A stretch of DNA of 64,000 nt from the NCBI GenBank assembly GCA_023846275.1, contig JAIUJO010000191.1, positions 186,001-250,000 of the forward strand, written 5' to 3'. The translations under genes and the position numbers were made by a program. This DNA comes from Vanilla planifolia (lineage: Eukaryota; Streptophyta; Magnoliopsida; Asparagales; Orchidaceae). The first letter of the stretch is position 1. Each line of letters begins with the position of its first letter. The notes under the pieces are model-generated. The model had not been told where the DNA came from. It made no database searches and saw only the letters and a program-made list of their open reading frames with translations. Positions 1 to 12,907 of this stretch are shown piece after piece.

Positions 1-2450
1 TATTATGTAATGCAAATTCTTCTTTTATGTATCGTTTACATCATCTTGATTTGGTTAAATTACATTACTTCAATTTATTCCATTTTGGCCTTAAAGTATA
101 TTTACTTAAATTGAATACTATAAATACTTTCATTTTATGCTTTTTTCTTTTGTACTTCAAAATAATTCTAAAGGTGGGTTTAATGAGATTAAACAAATGT
201 CATCTGACTTAAAAATGAAAATCTCCATCCAATTTAAAATTGCTTATGTATTTTTAAAGTTTAATTTTTATGGTTTTATCATGCTTTATGAGATATTTTT
301 ATTTGTAAAGGATTTGACGATCATAAATGTCTAACACAATCTTCTTTGCACCACAGAATGCGAGTTTCACTAATAAATTTTCTCATCTTTCTAAACATTT
401 TTTACTTTGATTTAATTGCATTATTACGAGAATCTAATCTTCCCTAATGTAACCTTAATATTACTTTGATTTGGTTATGTTACATTGTTTCAATTTATCT
501 AATTTTACTTTAAGTATATATTTTCTTATTATTAAATTAATAATTTATTATCATTTACCCTTATTTACTTTTGTAATTTGAAATAACTCAAAGGAGCTCT
601 ACCAATTTATTTATTTATTTTTCTTTTTTTCAAAATTTTATTTAGAAAGTTTTGATACATTTTTGAAGTTTTTAATTCTTACCGAATTTGACTATCAAGA
701 ATATTATAATCAATTTCTTGAGTATATTGGAACACAATTTTGTTCTATGATTTATGTAATTTTTCAAAATTTTTGCCATGATTTTGTTATGTTGCTTTAT
801 GAATATAATTCTTCTCCCATAAAAAATTTAAAATACTTTGATTTTTATTATGTTAAATTTCTTTAAATTTTGTAATTTTATCTTTAATATATGTTTATTC
901 ATATTAAAATATTTTTTTAACTTATGCTGATTTATATTTGTAATTTATAATAATGACAATCATGGTACAATTATGATGAAACATTCTTAGACTCATCATG
1001 ATATGCTATTTCTTGGTAAATATTAATTTCTATATTCAAAATTATTTTTTTTAAATTGTACTAGAATGCACTACGATCAATTTTTTTGTAGTTTAATTGA
1101 TGATCAAGAATGTTATCTACTTAATAAGTTGAAATGCAACATACTTAAAACGTTATTCTCATTTTTCTAGTTTTTTCTTTGATTAAGTTATGTTATTAGG
1201 TGACTACAAATCCCTTCATTTGTAACCATTATAATAGTTTATTTTGATATATTATGTTATTTCTGGTTTTCTATTTTCAATATTAATATATGGTTACTAA
1301 ATACTAACATAATAAATTGTTAAATAAACAAACACATATTAACTCATCAAGATGAAAAAAAACACATATTAACTCACCTTGACATGTTCTAATCAATTAA
1401 ATAGCATTTTTCATGTTCTTAAATATTTTTTCTTATTGCCTTTCACACTTTATGAGCCATTATTATTTTTAACTTATTTTTTAATCAATTTATCTCATTT
1501 TATTTTTAATATATATATATATATTTTCTTAAACTTAAAATAATATTTTTTCTCATCTAATTTTTTAAAATTTTAAATTTTGTTAGATTCTAAATAAGAA
1601 AAAAAAGGTTGTTGTAGTCATCCTATTGCACATTATTTAGTTAAACGTTCATGTTTATATTTTTAAATACTTTTTGGTATGTTTAAAGATGTTTTGGTTA
1701 ACTATATTTAAAAATTGATGATGGCACTTGATCTCTTATTCGGTATGTTTCACATTGATTTGGTTATATTAATATATATCTTTAAATATGAACTATTTTG
1801 ATCATTAAAATGATTTAATTTGGTTATGTTATATTGCTTCAATTTAACTTAATGCATATTTAATACCATAATATTAAAAGAATAATTTATTATTAGTTAT
1901 GCTTACTTACATTTAGTATCTACAATAATTCAAAACAAGTACTAATTGACATGTAGAATATGTCATTGGATTAATATGATGATCTCTATCTAATTAAATA
2001 ATTATTTCTATTTTATGAAGCAATTTATTTTCTATGAATTTGGTATATTTTACGAGAACTTTCTTAAAATTACTCATTTCTTCAAATTATTTGCTTGAAT
2101 AAGATTATATTACTAAGTGAATCTGAATCATCTCTTATGGACATTTACATCTTTTGAATTGGTTATATTACATTAATTTATTTTATCTTATTTCATCATT
2201 AAAAATTATTTAATTGATATTAGAATAATAATTTGTTATTATCTATGTTTGTTTAATTTGGTAATTCATAGTAAATGCAAATTAGGTCTAATAAAGAAGA
2301 ATTGTACGTCTTGGTGTCATCTTGACGATTTCAATCCATTTAAAAACATGTGTATGTGCTTAAGAGACATAAGGGGCATGCTTTTACTTAGTTCAATAAA
2401 ATGTATGCATCATAATTTTGATGTTGTCATGATATCTTGATGCATGTAGC
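1..2450. repeat. Decayed AT-rich satellite array, period about 0.35-0.5 kb
   Basis: No gene is visible. A recurring block pairs a short ATTAC/TAATC/CTTCCC-type segment with a core resembling TTTGATTTGGTTATGTTAC, followed by CTTCAATTTAT. Recognisable cores start near 45, 465, 836, 1240, 1754-1817 and 2156, and the segment before each core is also alignable. Copies are strongly diverged and spacing is irregular, as in an old satellite. The small open frames here have no conserved features. The exact monomer length needs self-alignment. Confidence 0.6.
1509..1525. repeat. (AT)n microsatellite
   Basis: A short perfect TA dinucleotide run inside the AT-rich satellite region. Confidence 0.8.
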
Positions 2451-5400
2451 ATGACTTCATGTTTTAAATGAGTGAATGATTCAAAAAAATTTAATTTATA
2501 ATGAACAAAAAAGACTTACAAGTTCAATTAACAAAAGGAAATCTTACAAATTAATAAAATATTAGATCTCATTTTCATGATTAAAGATAAATTATGAATA
2601 AATTATAATAAGTTTTATTAACTATTAATAATTATCGTTATAGCTCTTACAACTATTATCTTTTCCTTCCAATTTCATTTAAAGGATTATAGTTAATTAT
2701 TTTAAACAAATTTAATTAATTATTTATACTATTTGATAAAAAGTTTACTAATTTACAACTAATTATTATCTAAAAATTAAATATTGGTTAGTATAATTAA
2801 TAGTCAGATTTGAATTTATTTTTTGTTAAAATAATTTTAAGCTAATTATGTTAGTAAGTTTCTTATTGTAGTTAACTATAACAATAACCAATTATATTTA
2901 ATAATACTTTAATGAATAATTGTTATTTCTATTGTTGGACTTAACAAATAAAAACTCCTCTAATCATTGTGTAAATACAAAAATATTGCTATAATATCAA
3001 AAACAAAACAAACTTAATATAAGAATAACTAAGAACCATTAATGTCGCCAATTAATGATAATATTTTGGATAACATTCCAAAAAAATTTAAGATGAATAA
3101 AAATAGTAACATATGATATAATAATAATCATCCTATTCATGATAAATCTTATGATTAAAGCAAAAAATTTAAAATAATAGTTTTTTAGTTATCATAATAT
3201 AATAAAAAATCTAATTTTATTGTAACAATATTCTCAAAATATCTACTATAAGTATTTTAGTTCTCCTTTTCTTTTAATTTTAAAAATTGAATATTATGAT
3301 TAAAGGAATACTAATAATTAATAAGATATACTTAAATTTAGTAATTATAAAAAATAAAATATTCCAAAAATTAAACAAATCATTTAAAATTAATTCCATA
3401 TATTATTATTGTATCTACAATAATCAACTCTTTTTTGATAAATAATTTCATTTATTATTATTAATAATTATTCTAGTTACACTTCTTATTAAGAAAATAT
3501 ATTATTAAATAAATTTTCTTATGTAATTCATGGAATTTAAATTAGTAATAAAACAACTATTTATGTTTAATTGTCTATGTTTTATACATATTAATTGTTC
3601 TATTATTATTACTTATAATATTTTAAATTGATATACACTATTAAAACCTAACATTCTATCATTTAAATTATTACTAGAATTTTATTAATATTTGCAGTGG
3701 TGGTTATTCCAAATTATCTAAATTATAGTTATTTTTTGAATTGTTACTATAATAATTATTTTTATTCTTATTGTTCTTATAATTAGTAATTACTTTTCCA
3801 AATTTTCAGAAATTTCAATTATTGGTATATAAAATTTAATAATTATTATCATTGTTATTCTTAGTTGTAAATGGATATTGGTGCTAGATAATGTTATTAT
3901 ATGTCAATTGGCTCGTTTATTCTTAACATTATAAAATTAATATAAAATTAATTAACTTTTTGTATTTATTTTATGAAAAAAATATTGTAATTTATAATAA
4001 AACTACAATAAATAATTTATATTCTTATTCACCTTATTATTTTTAAATAGTTTTCATCATCTCTTCATTATAATTCATTAGTAATAAACCTTGTGTATCC
4101 CTCTTACGAAATATTTTTTAATTACACTAGGATTAATGAAATAAAATAATTTTTATTAATTAGTTAAGTTATTTCTAATGTTTATTTCCATTTATTTTTA
4201 ATAATGGTTCATACAATAAAAACTTATTTAATTGTTAATTACAACTATTCCTTATGGTTTTTGTTAATTACAAAATAATTTTAGATATTACATTATTTTG
4301 GGCTACAACTACTTAATTACAAAATAAATTTCTAATATGTAATAATGAGTGCTTTTGTGAAAATTAAAGAACAACTATTTGTTTAGTTCTTTAATAGTCA
4401 TAATCTTTTGTATTATTAACAAAAAATAATTTCATTTGTTATTTTTAATAGTGTGATAATAAATATTGTTGTTAATAATAATGTTTATTATAATTATTAA
4501 GAATTATTCATGATAATATTTAAATGTAGTAGAAATATTCTTTAACCATTTATAGTTATAGTCATGTCATATGACCAATTGATAATAGCTTATATGATGT
4601 CTTAATATTATTGTTAAGTTTTTTGTTTATTTAAAACTATTCTAGGAAGAAAAATTAACAACTAAGAATAAGTCAATAATGGTTTTCTTCATAAGGAAAC
4701 CTTTTATCCATAATTGTAATATTGAAATTTTAAATTTATTAGGACATGTAACACCATATAATTAAAATAAAAAACTATTATTACTTATTTTAGTTACAAT
4801 AAATATTTATCAAAAACTTGATTTGCATTAACTCATAATATTGTGTTATTAAAACATATTATTAATTAATTGTAAAACTTTATAATGTATTGATAGATAT
4901 CCTTTATGAAGGCATTACCATTTTATTTTATTATTACTTATCACATAATTTTTTATACATATGAAGTAGAGTTTTCCAAAATATTATAAGATAAGATTTT
5001 ATAACCTTGGATGTCATTGAAATTAATTACTTTTTTTCCTTAATTTTTATCATCAAAAGCTTTTAAATACAAGTTATCACAAAGAACATCATAGTAAGAA
5101 CATGCTTAAAACAATTATTAAAAAATTTATTATTCTTTAATTTTTTATAATCATGAGTTAATAATAAAATTAAAAACATGAAACTAATGTCTAAACTTTT
5201 TATTGAAGGAGCATTATGAAATAAAAGAAGAAGATACTACAAAGAGTTAAGAAAGAAAAACAAGTACAAGAAGTAAAAATGAAGAGAGTAAAATAACTAA
5301 TTTATAGAATAAATAAAAACATTGAAAAAAGTAAAACGAAATGGAAAGAAAAAGAAAAATAAAAATAATAAAATTTAGAAAAATAATAATTACAAAAAAG

Positions 5401-5890
5401 TTAATATATTTAAATACTTTTTATTAATTCGAAATTTTATTCATAATTATTGAGAATGACAATAATAATAATAATTATTTTCATAAAGTTTTAATTTATT
5501 TTATGCATAAGCAATTATTTAATATTTATATTAATATTTAAATTATTTTAAAAATTATTAATGTTTTAACTTTCCTATCATAATTTATAATTTTAAATAA
5601 TATTTATTACTACTATTATTATAAAAATAATATGAATAAATTAATGAAATAGAACAGAATATGATAGAAAATTTTCTAATAATAAATTTTTATAATAAAT
5701 AAATTTCATTAATTTTTTTCAATATGTATGAAATATTTACATAATAACAATTTTTATAGTTAATTTATCAAACAAGTCCATTTCAAAACTAATATTTTTC
5801 TCATAATAGTTCATTTATTTTGTTAGGTTAAGTTTTTTGTTAGTAATAAAAATATGTATGAAGTTAAAAGTAATGTTATATAATATTTGA
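2451..5890. repeat. AT-rich block of the long-period repeat, leftmost copy
   Basis: No gene seen; dominated by A, T and short TAATAATTATT-type words. Around 2610-2700 the order of words (ATTAATAATTAT, TTATAG, then a CTTCC/TTTCAA core) matches the AT blocks at 28860-28970, 34530-34630 and 40680-40730. An A/G-rich island at 5200-5360 containing ACAAGTACAAGAA matches the islands at 29700-29930, 35550-35810 and 41640-41850. The block is longer than its counterparts (about 3.4 kb versus 1.6-2.1 kb). Confidence 0.5.
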
Positions 5891-7840
5891 AATAATTTAT
5901 AATAGTTTTTTTTTCTTATTACTAATTGATGATAAGCATTGAGAAACTAACCAGAAAAGAGTTTGTAAGGAGGTGGTAGAGTAAAAGAGAAAGGGAAAAA
6001 CAAAGAAGGGTAAAAGAAAGAAGATAAAAATGTGAGATATATGGAGTAATAAAGAGATAACACAAATATGTAATAGTGGAGAAGTTGAAAGAAAAACAAG
6101 GTAATGATAACAACAAAAATCGGGGAAGATTACCAAGAATAAAAGAAATGAGAGAGAAAAAGAGAAATAAAAGGAAGACATAATTGAGAGAAAGATATTG
6201 AGAGAGATAATAAATGGTGAAAGATATACTCTCCTAAAAAGGGAAAAAGGAAAAAGCAAGTTAGAAAGCATCAATAGAAAGAGAAAGAAGACTTTTAGAT
6301 AAGTTAGCAATGATGGAAGAGTGAGTGTGATACAAAGAAACTAAGAGACTATGAAAGACAAATAGAAGGAAGATACTATGAGTGGTAGTCTTGTATAGAG
6401 AAAAGAAAGGAAGATGAGATGAAGAGAAAAGATAGATGGGACTAAGTTAGAGATGAGAAAAAATTAGGGTGGCAAAGAGTGATAAATAGTTCAGTGATGG
6501 AAATGAAGTAGATAGGGTAGATTTTATGGATACAGAAAGAGACAAGAGAGAGAAAATATGAGATCAAGAAAAGATAAAAGTGACAAGGGTCACAAATAGA
6601 ATAGTTAGAGCATGAAGGGAACAGGAGATGACAAAGATAGAGTGAGAGAAAAGTTAGAGGAAGCATTGGAATAACTTATAAAAATATAAAGAGAAGAGAG
6701 AGATGAAGTGTCAAAAGGTCTAAAAGATTTAGAGATATGGCTAAAGAAATGGAAAGTGAAAGAATAAGAGTGGTAAATGGGGAAAGGATTTAAGTTAATG
6801 GTAAAAAGAAAGAATCAATTTGAAGGGGTAATAAAGGTGAGTAAACAAAGCAAAGGAGAGATAAGAGAGAAAATTGAGGGTGAAGAGAATAAAGAAACAA
6901 GTGAGAGCATATAAATGATGGAAGAGAAGCTAGAAAGAGTGATTTATGGGATAGAAAGTGGAAGAGAGAATGGAGAGAAATAAAAAGAGTGATATAGAGA
7001 TTAAGGATAGAGACAAAGAAATATAAAATGTTAGAGGGTTACATAAATGTAGAGAAGGCATGGAAAGGAAAAAAAGATGAAGAAATACAAAAAGTACACC
7101 TAAGCATCACAAAGGGATAATGGAAAGAAAACATTAGAGTGAGATAGAGTAAGAATGAGGAGAGAGAAGGTAAGTGGAGGAGGATCAGAGATACATAAGA
7201 TGGAAGAGGAAAATATCAAAAAATGAGAAGGTAGTGTCAAAAAAAGATGGTTGTGATAGAGAAGGGAAATATATAGATATAAGAACTACAAGAGAGTTAA
7301 ACAAAGTTGGAAACCAAGTAATTGCAAAAGTCAACTATGAGAGATGGCGACATAGAACGAAGACAGTCATAAAAAGTGGGAGAAATCATGATAAAAATAA
7401 AGAAATGATCAAAAGTGAAGATAAAGGGAGATGTTAAGCAAGAGACAATAAGATATGGCTAAATGTAATTAAGAGATTATATGAGTAAGAAAATAGTGGT
7501 GCAGAAGAAAGTGAGATATAGTAAAGTAAGAAAACTTAAGTGAATAAAAAGAATGTTTAGAAGAGTGAGAGCAAGAGATTGCATTGTAAGAGAGATTGAA
7601 CAACCATATAGAGAAGGGAAGTCAAAAATAATAAATTAGTTTAACATTGGGGAGGACAAGAAATTGGGTAGAGAGACATATAAAAGGATATAAAGAGACG
7701 TGGTATAGCAGATACTCCACGGGAATTAGAAATCGATAAAAAGACATGAACTCATTAACAAGGAGAGCTACATAGAATTGTGAGATGAGGGATAAAGAGT
7801 AAGACAATTATGAAATAGTATTATTTATGAGATGAGGGGT
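5891..7840. repeat. Purine-rich block of the long-period repeat
   Basis: The plus strand is mostly A and G, in words such as GAGAGAAAGAGATAGA, for about 1.9 kb. The minus strand therefore has few stops and yields Ser/Leu/Phe/Tyr-rich open frames, and the plus strand a Lys/Arg-rich one at 7174-7437. None shows a domain, so none is called a gene. The composition matches the purine blocks at 30.4-34.4, 36.5-40.5 and 42.5-44.1 kb. Confidence 0.6.
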
Positions 7841-9399
7841 AAAAATTATTATTTTTTTAAATTCCCTTGAAGAATTTTAATGCAATATAATTAAAATTTA
7901 TTTGATTAAATATTTTAATTATTTTATAATAAATTTACTATTTTATTTTTTATTATTGATTAATATTTTATTATTTACTATAATAAAAAACTAGTTAGAC
8001 TTAGTTTTTGCTTTTGGAACTTAAGCGCCTGCTAGTTATCTATATAACTAATTCTTAGTTCTGATAATGAAAATGAGGAACAATAAATAATTGTTAAAAG
8101 AAGGTTAAGTGTAAGAATATTAAATACTTTGTACTAATATTTTTGATGAAATCTATTAGGAATATTTTTTCCTATAATTATTGATGATAATTACAATAAT
8201 TCCTTCTTAAACTCATAATGACTATTTATGAAGAAAACACTTGTAATTATAATAACTAAATAAATTTCCATATTAGTATTCTATTTTCTTTGATTATTTA
8301 TTAAATTAATTATGTGATATAATTTAGTGATAATTGATTTGTTAATATTATAAATAACTTTTTTAAATATTCATTATTTTAATGTTCTTAACTATTGTTA
8401 TGATAATGTTGAAAAGCATTATTAGCTAACTATTACAACTGGGTAATAACTACAAATTCATTATTAATTACTTGTCATAAATGTCTTTCAAAACTATTAC
8501 ATAATTATTTTTATATTATTAAGTTTTTGTAGTAATAATTGATAAGATTAGAGCGATAAGTAATAATTATTAGCTTGAAATGTGATTAAAAGTAATAATG
8601 CAACTGAACATTATCTTAAATTTCGAAATTACTGAGAATAATTCTCTAAATCAATCTTATGAAATAATAAATTTTACTAATAACTAACAAAGCTAAAGAA
8701 AGAATATTTTGAAAAAATCATATTATTCCATAAAAAATATTTTTATTAATAGAAATAAAAAAAAAAGAATATGGATCAATCATAAACACTAGAAAGTAAG
8801 AAAAAATAAGAATTTGTTAAAGAATTATTGTAACAGATTAAAAAAAGGCAAAGAATTTGTTAAAGACAAAAAAATAAAAAAAAAATTATGTGATAGAATT
8901 ACTAAGAAAGAAGAAGAACAACATATTGATATTATTTAATAATAAAATATATTATCAAAAAAGTTTTATTTTATTAAGAAAATGTTAGCTATTACTTTTC
9001 TAAATAAAATTGTTAATTGAAATTTGAATTGAGTAATAGTTTTTTAGTTTTTACATGAATTGTAAAAAAAATTGTATTACTAATTATTAAAATTCAAAAT
9101 TATGACATAATAAAAATTATTATTATTATTATTATTAGACTATTTTATTCTTATTTAATTTATTTTTTATTTAATAATATATTTAATATTTATTATAACA
9201 ATAAATATAATAAATATAAGAAATATTTTATAATTAAAATATATTATTGTTATGGAAAATAATAATTCCGAATAATTTGCTACATATAAAATGCATAAGA
9301 TTTTTAAAAAAGTTTTAATTTTTTTGTACTTCATTTATTGATTATGTTACACTCAACCTTATTCGTGTGTTAGAATGCAACCTTTCAAGGTAATTGTCT
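7841..9399. repeat. AT-rich block of the long-period repeat
   Basis: AT-rich non-coding DNA following the purine block, in the same order as in the 27-44 kb array. An A-rich island at about 8690-8930 with AAGAAAGAAGAAGAACAA corresponds by position and composition to the islands at 5.2, 29.8, 35.7 and 41.8 kb. An (ATT)n run lies near 9118-9137. No gene seen. Confidence 0.45.
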
Positions 9400-9545
9400 T
9401 ATTTTTTCAAATGTTTTGGTTTTATTTGGGTTCTATTACTATGTAATACAAAATCTCCTCTCTTGTAATATTTATTTCACTTTAATTTAGTTATATTACA
9501 TTACTTCAATTTATGTTATTTAAGTTTTAAAATACATTTTATAAA
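9400..9545. repeat. Isolated copy of the 1-2450 satellite core
   Basis: The stretch ending in TTTAGTTATATTACATTAC and CTTCAATTTATG at about 9484-9516 closely resembles the satellite core near 45-85 and 465-500. The preceding segment (TATGTAATACAAAATCTCC) resembles the start of the window. It sits alone between an AT block and a purine block. Confidence 0.55.
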
Positions 9546-10764
9546 AAATAAGGAGATAAGGGAAGAGTCGATTAGATGAGATAAAATGTGTTATGAAAAA
9601 AAGTAGATATAGGGATGGAGAGAATGTTGAATGAGTAAGATAAAACATGGTGTAGTAAGTGGAGTATTTGATAGAGAAAATAAAGGGAGATAGAAATAAT
9701 GGAGGGAAAGAGTAAGTAAGGGAAAGGAAAGTGATAGGTGAAATTTAATGGAGAGAGTGTTAGACAAATAGGAAAAGAGAGTTCTATAAAGAAAAAAATT
9801 TTATAGAAAATAAAATAAAGGAAGAGAGAGGAGAGAGAAAATAAAAGGTTAGAATCAAAGATAAGAAAGAATGATAGACAATTATAAGGAATAAGTCAAA
9901 CAAAAAGAGATAGAGAGATAAAGTAGGGGAGAAATAGTAGAGTGAAGTAGAGAGGGTGAGCGATAGAGATACAATGAAAGTTAGAGACTATGAGAAGACA
10001 TTTGAGATAGAGAAATGGAGAGATAATGAAGGTAAAAGAAATAGAGGCAAATATATAAGTGAGAGAAAAACAAAGAGATGGAGAAAAGAGTGAAGATAAG
10101 GAGACAAAGATCCAAGATAAATAAGAGAATGAAAATAGAGATAATAAAAAAGACAAAATAGAGTGGAGAAAATATAATGTGCTAGAGATAAGTGACAAAA
10201 AGATAAGGTGACAATAAGAGAGATAAATAATGTGGGGCAAATATAATGATAAAAATGGAAAACCATAAATGTAAGGAGAGATGCAATAAAGGGCATATGA
10301 GAGAAATAAGAGAGGAGATACATGGAAGAGAGAAAGTGTGTAGAAATGATATGATAAATAAGAATGATAGTTGATGAAATAGATAGAAGGGAGAGGAAGA
10401 GTAAATTAAATGATAAAGTATTAAAAACAATTATGAGAGTTAGAAGAGTGATGAATAAATTAAATAAGGAGTGATGGAGAGTAAAAGATTATAGAAATAA
10501 GATAGAAGCAATTAGAGACAAGAGAAAAGGGATGATAAATGGAAAGAGAATATAAAGAGATCGTATGAAAGAGAAAGAATGCATGAATAATGACATAGAT
10601 ATGTGAGAGAAAGATGTAGGGACATGAGGAAGAGTTAAGAGGTACTAAGAGACACGAAGGAGAAGACAATGAATTAGACGAATTCAAAGATTAAAATAAG
10701 GTAAAAAGGTAATAAATAAATAGAGCAAGGCAAAATGAAGGGTATAACATAAGAGACAGAGATG
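9546..10764. repeat. Purine-rich block, interrupted by the chromovirus
   Basis: Plus strand dominated by A and G with scattered GATAGAGA words. The same composition resumes on the far side of the retrotransposon at 21573-21990, so the two parts were one block before insertion. Minus-strand open frames at 9896-10687 are low-complexity Ser/Leu/Phe/Ile and are not called. Confidence 0.6.
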
Positions 10765-10769
10765 GATAT
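10765..10769. repeat. Target-site duplication, left copy (GATAT)
   Basis: GATAT directly precedes the TGTTATACCC start of the left LTR and is repeated directly after the TGTAACA end of the right LTR at 21568-21572. Five base pairs is the usual size for plant Ty3 integrase. A perfect match shows that both ends belong to one insertion event. Confidence 0.93.
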
Positions 10770-11143
10770 TGTTATACCCAGTAAAAATTTTTATGTTAAT
10801 CTTTAATAAATCAATTTTTGGCTTGGATGATTTCAGATCGACAGTAGGATGAGCCAGGAGCTCAATTAGAGGCTATTGGAATTTCTGAAATTTCTAGGGA
10901 TTTTTCGGAACACCGAGGTAATTTTTAAGTAATTTTCCCTGTTTATTTGGATTTATTGGATTTTTGGAAATTCGAAAATCAATTATGATCGGTTATTTTA
11001 AAACCGGAAATTGGTTTTTACCGCGTGTGAACCGGACTGGAACGGTTCAGCGGAGGCGGAGGCGGTTCGCCGAGTGAGTTTGCGCGTGCGTTCTGATAAG
11101 CGGATCGGACGGTCGTGATCGACGGTTGGGATTGAACCGGCTG

Positions 11144-11246
11144 ATCGGGTGCTTACCGTGTCGATAGCGTGTCGACAGCGCGTATCGGGTGCTTACCGTG
11201 TCGAAAGCGTGTCAACGGTGCGTAACGGGTTTTCACCGTGTCGGCC
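11144..11246 (+). repeat. 40-bp tandem repeat (about 2.6 copies) upstream of the LTR TATA box
   Basis: Copies begin at 11144, 11184 and 11224. Each starts A(T/A)CGGGT, then (GC)TTACCGTGTCG or a close variant, then GCGTGTC. The array ends a few bases before the TATA box, where enhancer-like repeats are often found in LTRs. The enhancer role is inferred. Confidence 0.8.
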
Positions 11247-11251
11247 AGTAA

Positions 11252-11258
11252 TATAAAA
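11252..11258 (+). promoter_or_regulatory. LTR TATA box (5' LTR)
   Basis: TATAAAA followed by CCCTCGCG, lying just after the 40-bp repeats and conserved in the other LTR at 18931. Transcription would be expected to start some 25-35 bp downstream, near 11280-11290. Confidence 0.7.
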
Positions 11259-12044
11259 CCCTCGCGAACGATTAGGGTTTCGTTCGACCGGCCGATAGAG
11301 AGGAAGTTTTCCGGCGTACGGCGCGTGATTCCGACGGCCTGGCAAGGGGCTTTTTCTGCCTGGAGATTCACGGGACCGAGGAGAGTCGATTGATACCGGG
11401 TTCGTTCGGTGAGGAGCTGCGGCGAGCTGCGGACGAGGTTCACCGTCGCCGGCGTCTTTGAGGTAGGAAATTCAGTTTAAATTAGTTATTTGGTAGAAAA
11501 TTAAAAGCATGGAATATTTTGCTTAATGAAAACAAGCATGTGGATGAAAAATCGGATTTAATTGAATGCTAATTGGTGTCTTTTGCAAATTTCGGATTTT
11601 CTGGAAAATTTCCCATTTTGCCGAAAAATTTGTTAATGCTTAGGAGCATGTTAGGGATTTGTATTATCAGCGTTGCCATTGAATTAGTTAATTTATTTGT
11701 TGGATTAATCTCAAATTTCACAATACGGCAACGGCGGACGGGCGAATTCCTTCGGCGGAGATTTTGATTTAAAACCTTAAGAAATTAGCGGCATTATTGG
11801 AATGTTAGGATAGTACGAACATGTTCTCCTTGTTCGCAGTCGCCGGAAATCGACGGAAGGATCGTATTGGTCGGCGATTGCGGCGGCTAGGGTTTCGCGG
11901 ACGACGGGCGAAGGAAGGAGACGAATTAAGGGTTAATTAGGGATTAGTTGATTTATTAAGAGAATAATTATATCAATTATTAATATTATATATTAAGCGT
12001 CGGCCGAAATTCGGATTAATAACTTCGACCGGCGGGGTTTGGTT

Positions 12045-12162
12045 CAACGCGAAGGCACGAACCGGTGGCGAGATCCGGTTCAGGGGATTCGGCGCGGTTC
12101 AGTGAGAAGCGGTTCTCGGCTCAGCGCGAAGGCCGAACCGGCGGCGAGAACCGGGTTCACGG
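12045..12162 (+). repeat. GC-rich imperfect repeat in 5' LTR
   Basis: Two related segments begin with CA(A/G)CGCGAAGGC at 12045 and 12122. Each is followed by CGAACCGG and GGCGAGA. The separation is 77 bp, and the arrangement is conserved in the 3' LTR. Confidence 0.6.
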
Positions 12163-12801
12163 AAGTGCGGCGCGGTATAATGGAATAGCGGAATTTTAAA
12201 TTCGGTAATTATTCCGAATTTCGGAAAATGGATAAAATTGCAAAATTTGATATTTCGAATTTAGGAAAAATTCGATAATTGAGTTTTAGGGTTTATTTAT
12301 ACTTTGGAAAATTCAAGAAAAATCAGAAATTTGGAAATGAGAAATTTCGAAAATTCTGGAGATTCGTGGGTAAAGAAAAATTGCCTGAAGTGGGGAAAAA
12401 TGTTATCAGTGATGACAGTACAGCTGGAAAAAGTCAGACAGAGGTATGGTACATGGATGCTACCAGAACAGTCAGTAATTGACAGTTGTGTTGCTTGGAT
12501 GGCAATGGCATGGATTGAGTCAGTTTACTCAGTGTTGGCATATTTTATGGATTGGCATACTGGACCGGACTACTATAGACCCTATATGATGTTTTAGGGT
12601 AGTTGTGGTAGGTAACTGTGCGGTTCAGACTTAGCTTCCACAGTATACATGTGGACTGGTATGCGCCTTGTCGTACCTGGACACATGTTGCCGAATCTTG
12701 GAGTTAGAGATTGGCAATGACTGTAGGGGCGTGAGCTTCTATGGAAGTTGTTGGTAGAGGACTCTTTGGGACGGTGGCTGAGTCGATCTCTTCTGGTCCA
12801 T

Positions 12802-12907
12802 GTGTGTAGGCTTGCGCGCCTGAGGGTGGCAGGGGTGTCTCGCAGTGGCTAGCCAAGTGTGTAGGCCTGCGCGCCTTAGGGTGGCAGGGGTGTCTCACGT
12901 TGGCTAG
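12802..12907 (+). repeat. 55-bp tandem duplication in 5' LTR
   Basis: GTGTGTAGGC(T/C)TGCGCGCCT starts at 12802 and again at 12857. Both copies run through GGTGGCAGGGGTGTCTC and GGCTAG. The same duplication is present in the 3' LTR, so it predates this insertion. Confidence 0.85.

Noticed and set aside
2249-2440. 63-residue plus frame in the satellite region
   Set aside because: Single, short and AT-rich, with no domain and no conservation among monomers.
5897-10687. Similar minus-strand hydrophobic frames and the Lys/Arg-rich plus frame at 7174-7437
   Set aside because: Same compositional cause; no domain, start context or conservation.
11153-11443. 96-residue minus-strand frame present in both LTRs (also 18832-19122)
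   Set aside because: Conserved only because the LTRs are duplicates. It lies antisense over the repeats and TATA box and has no domain.
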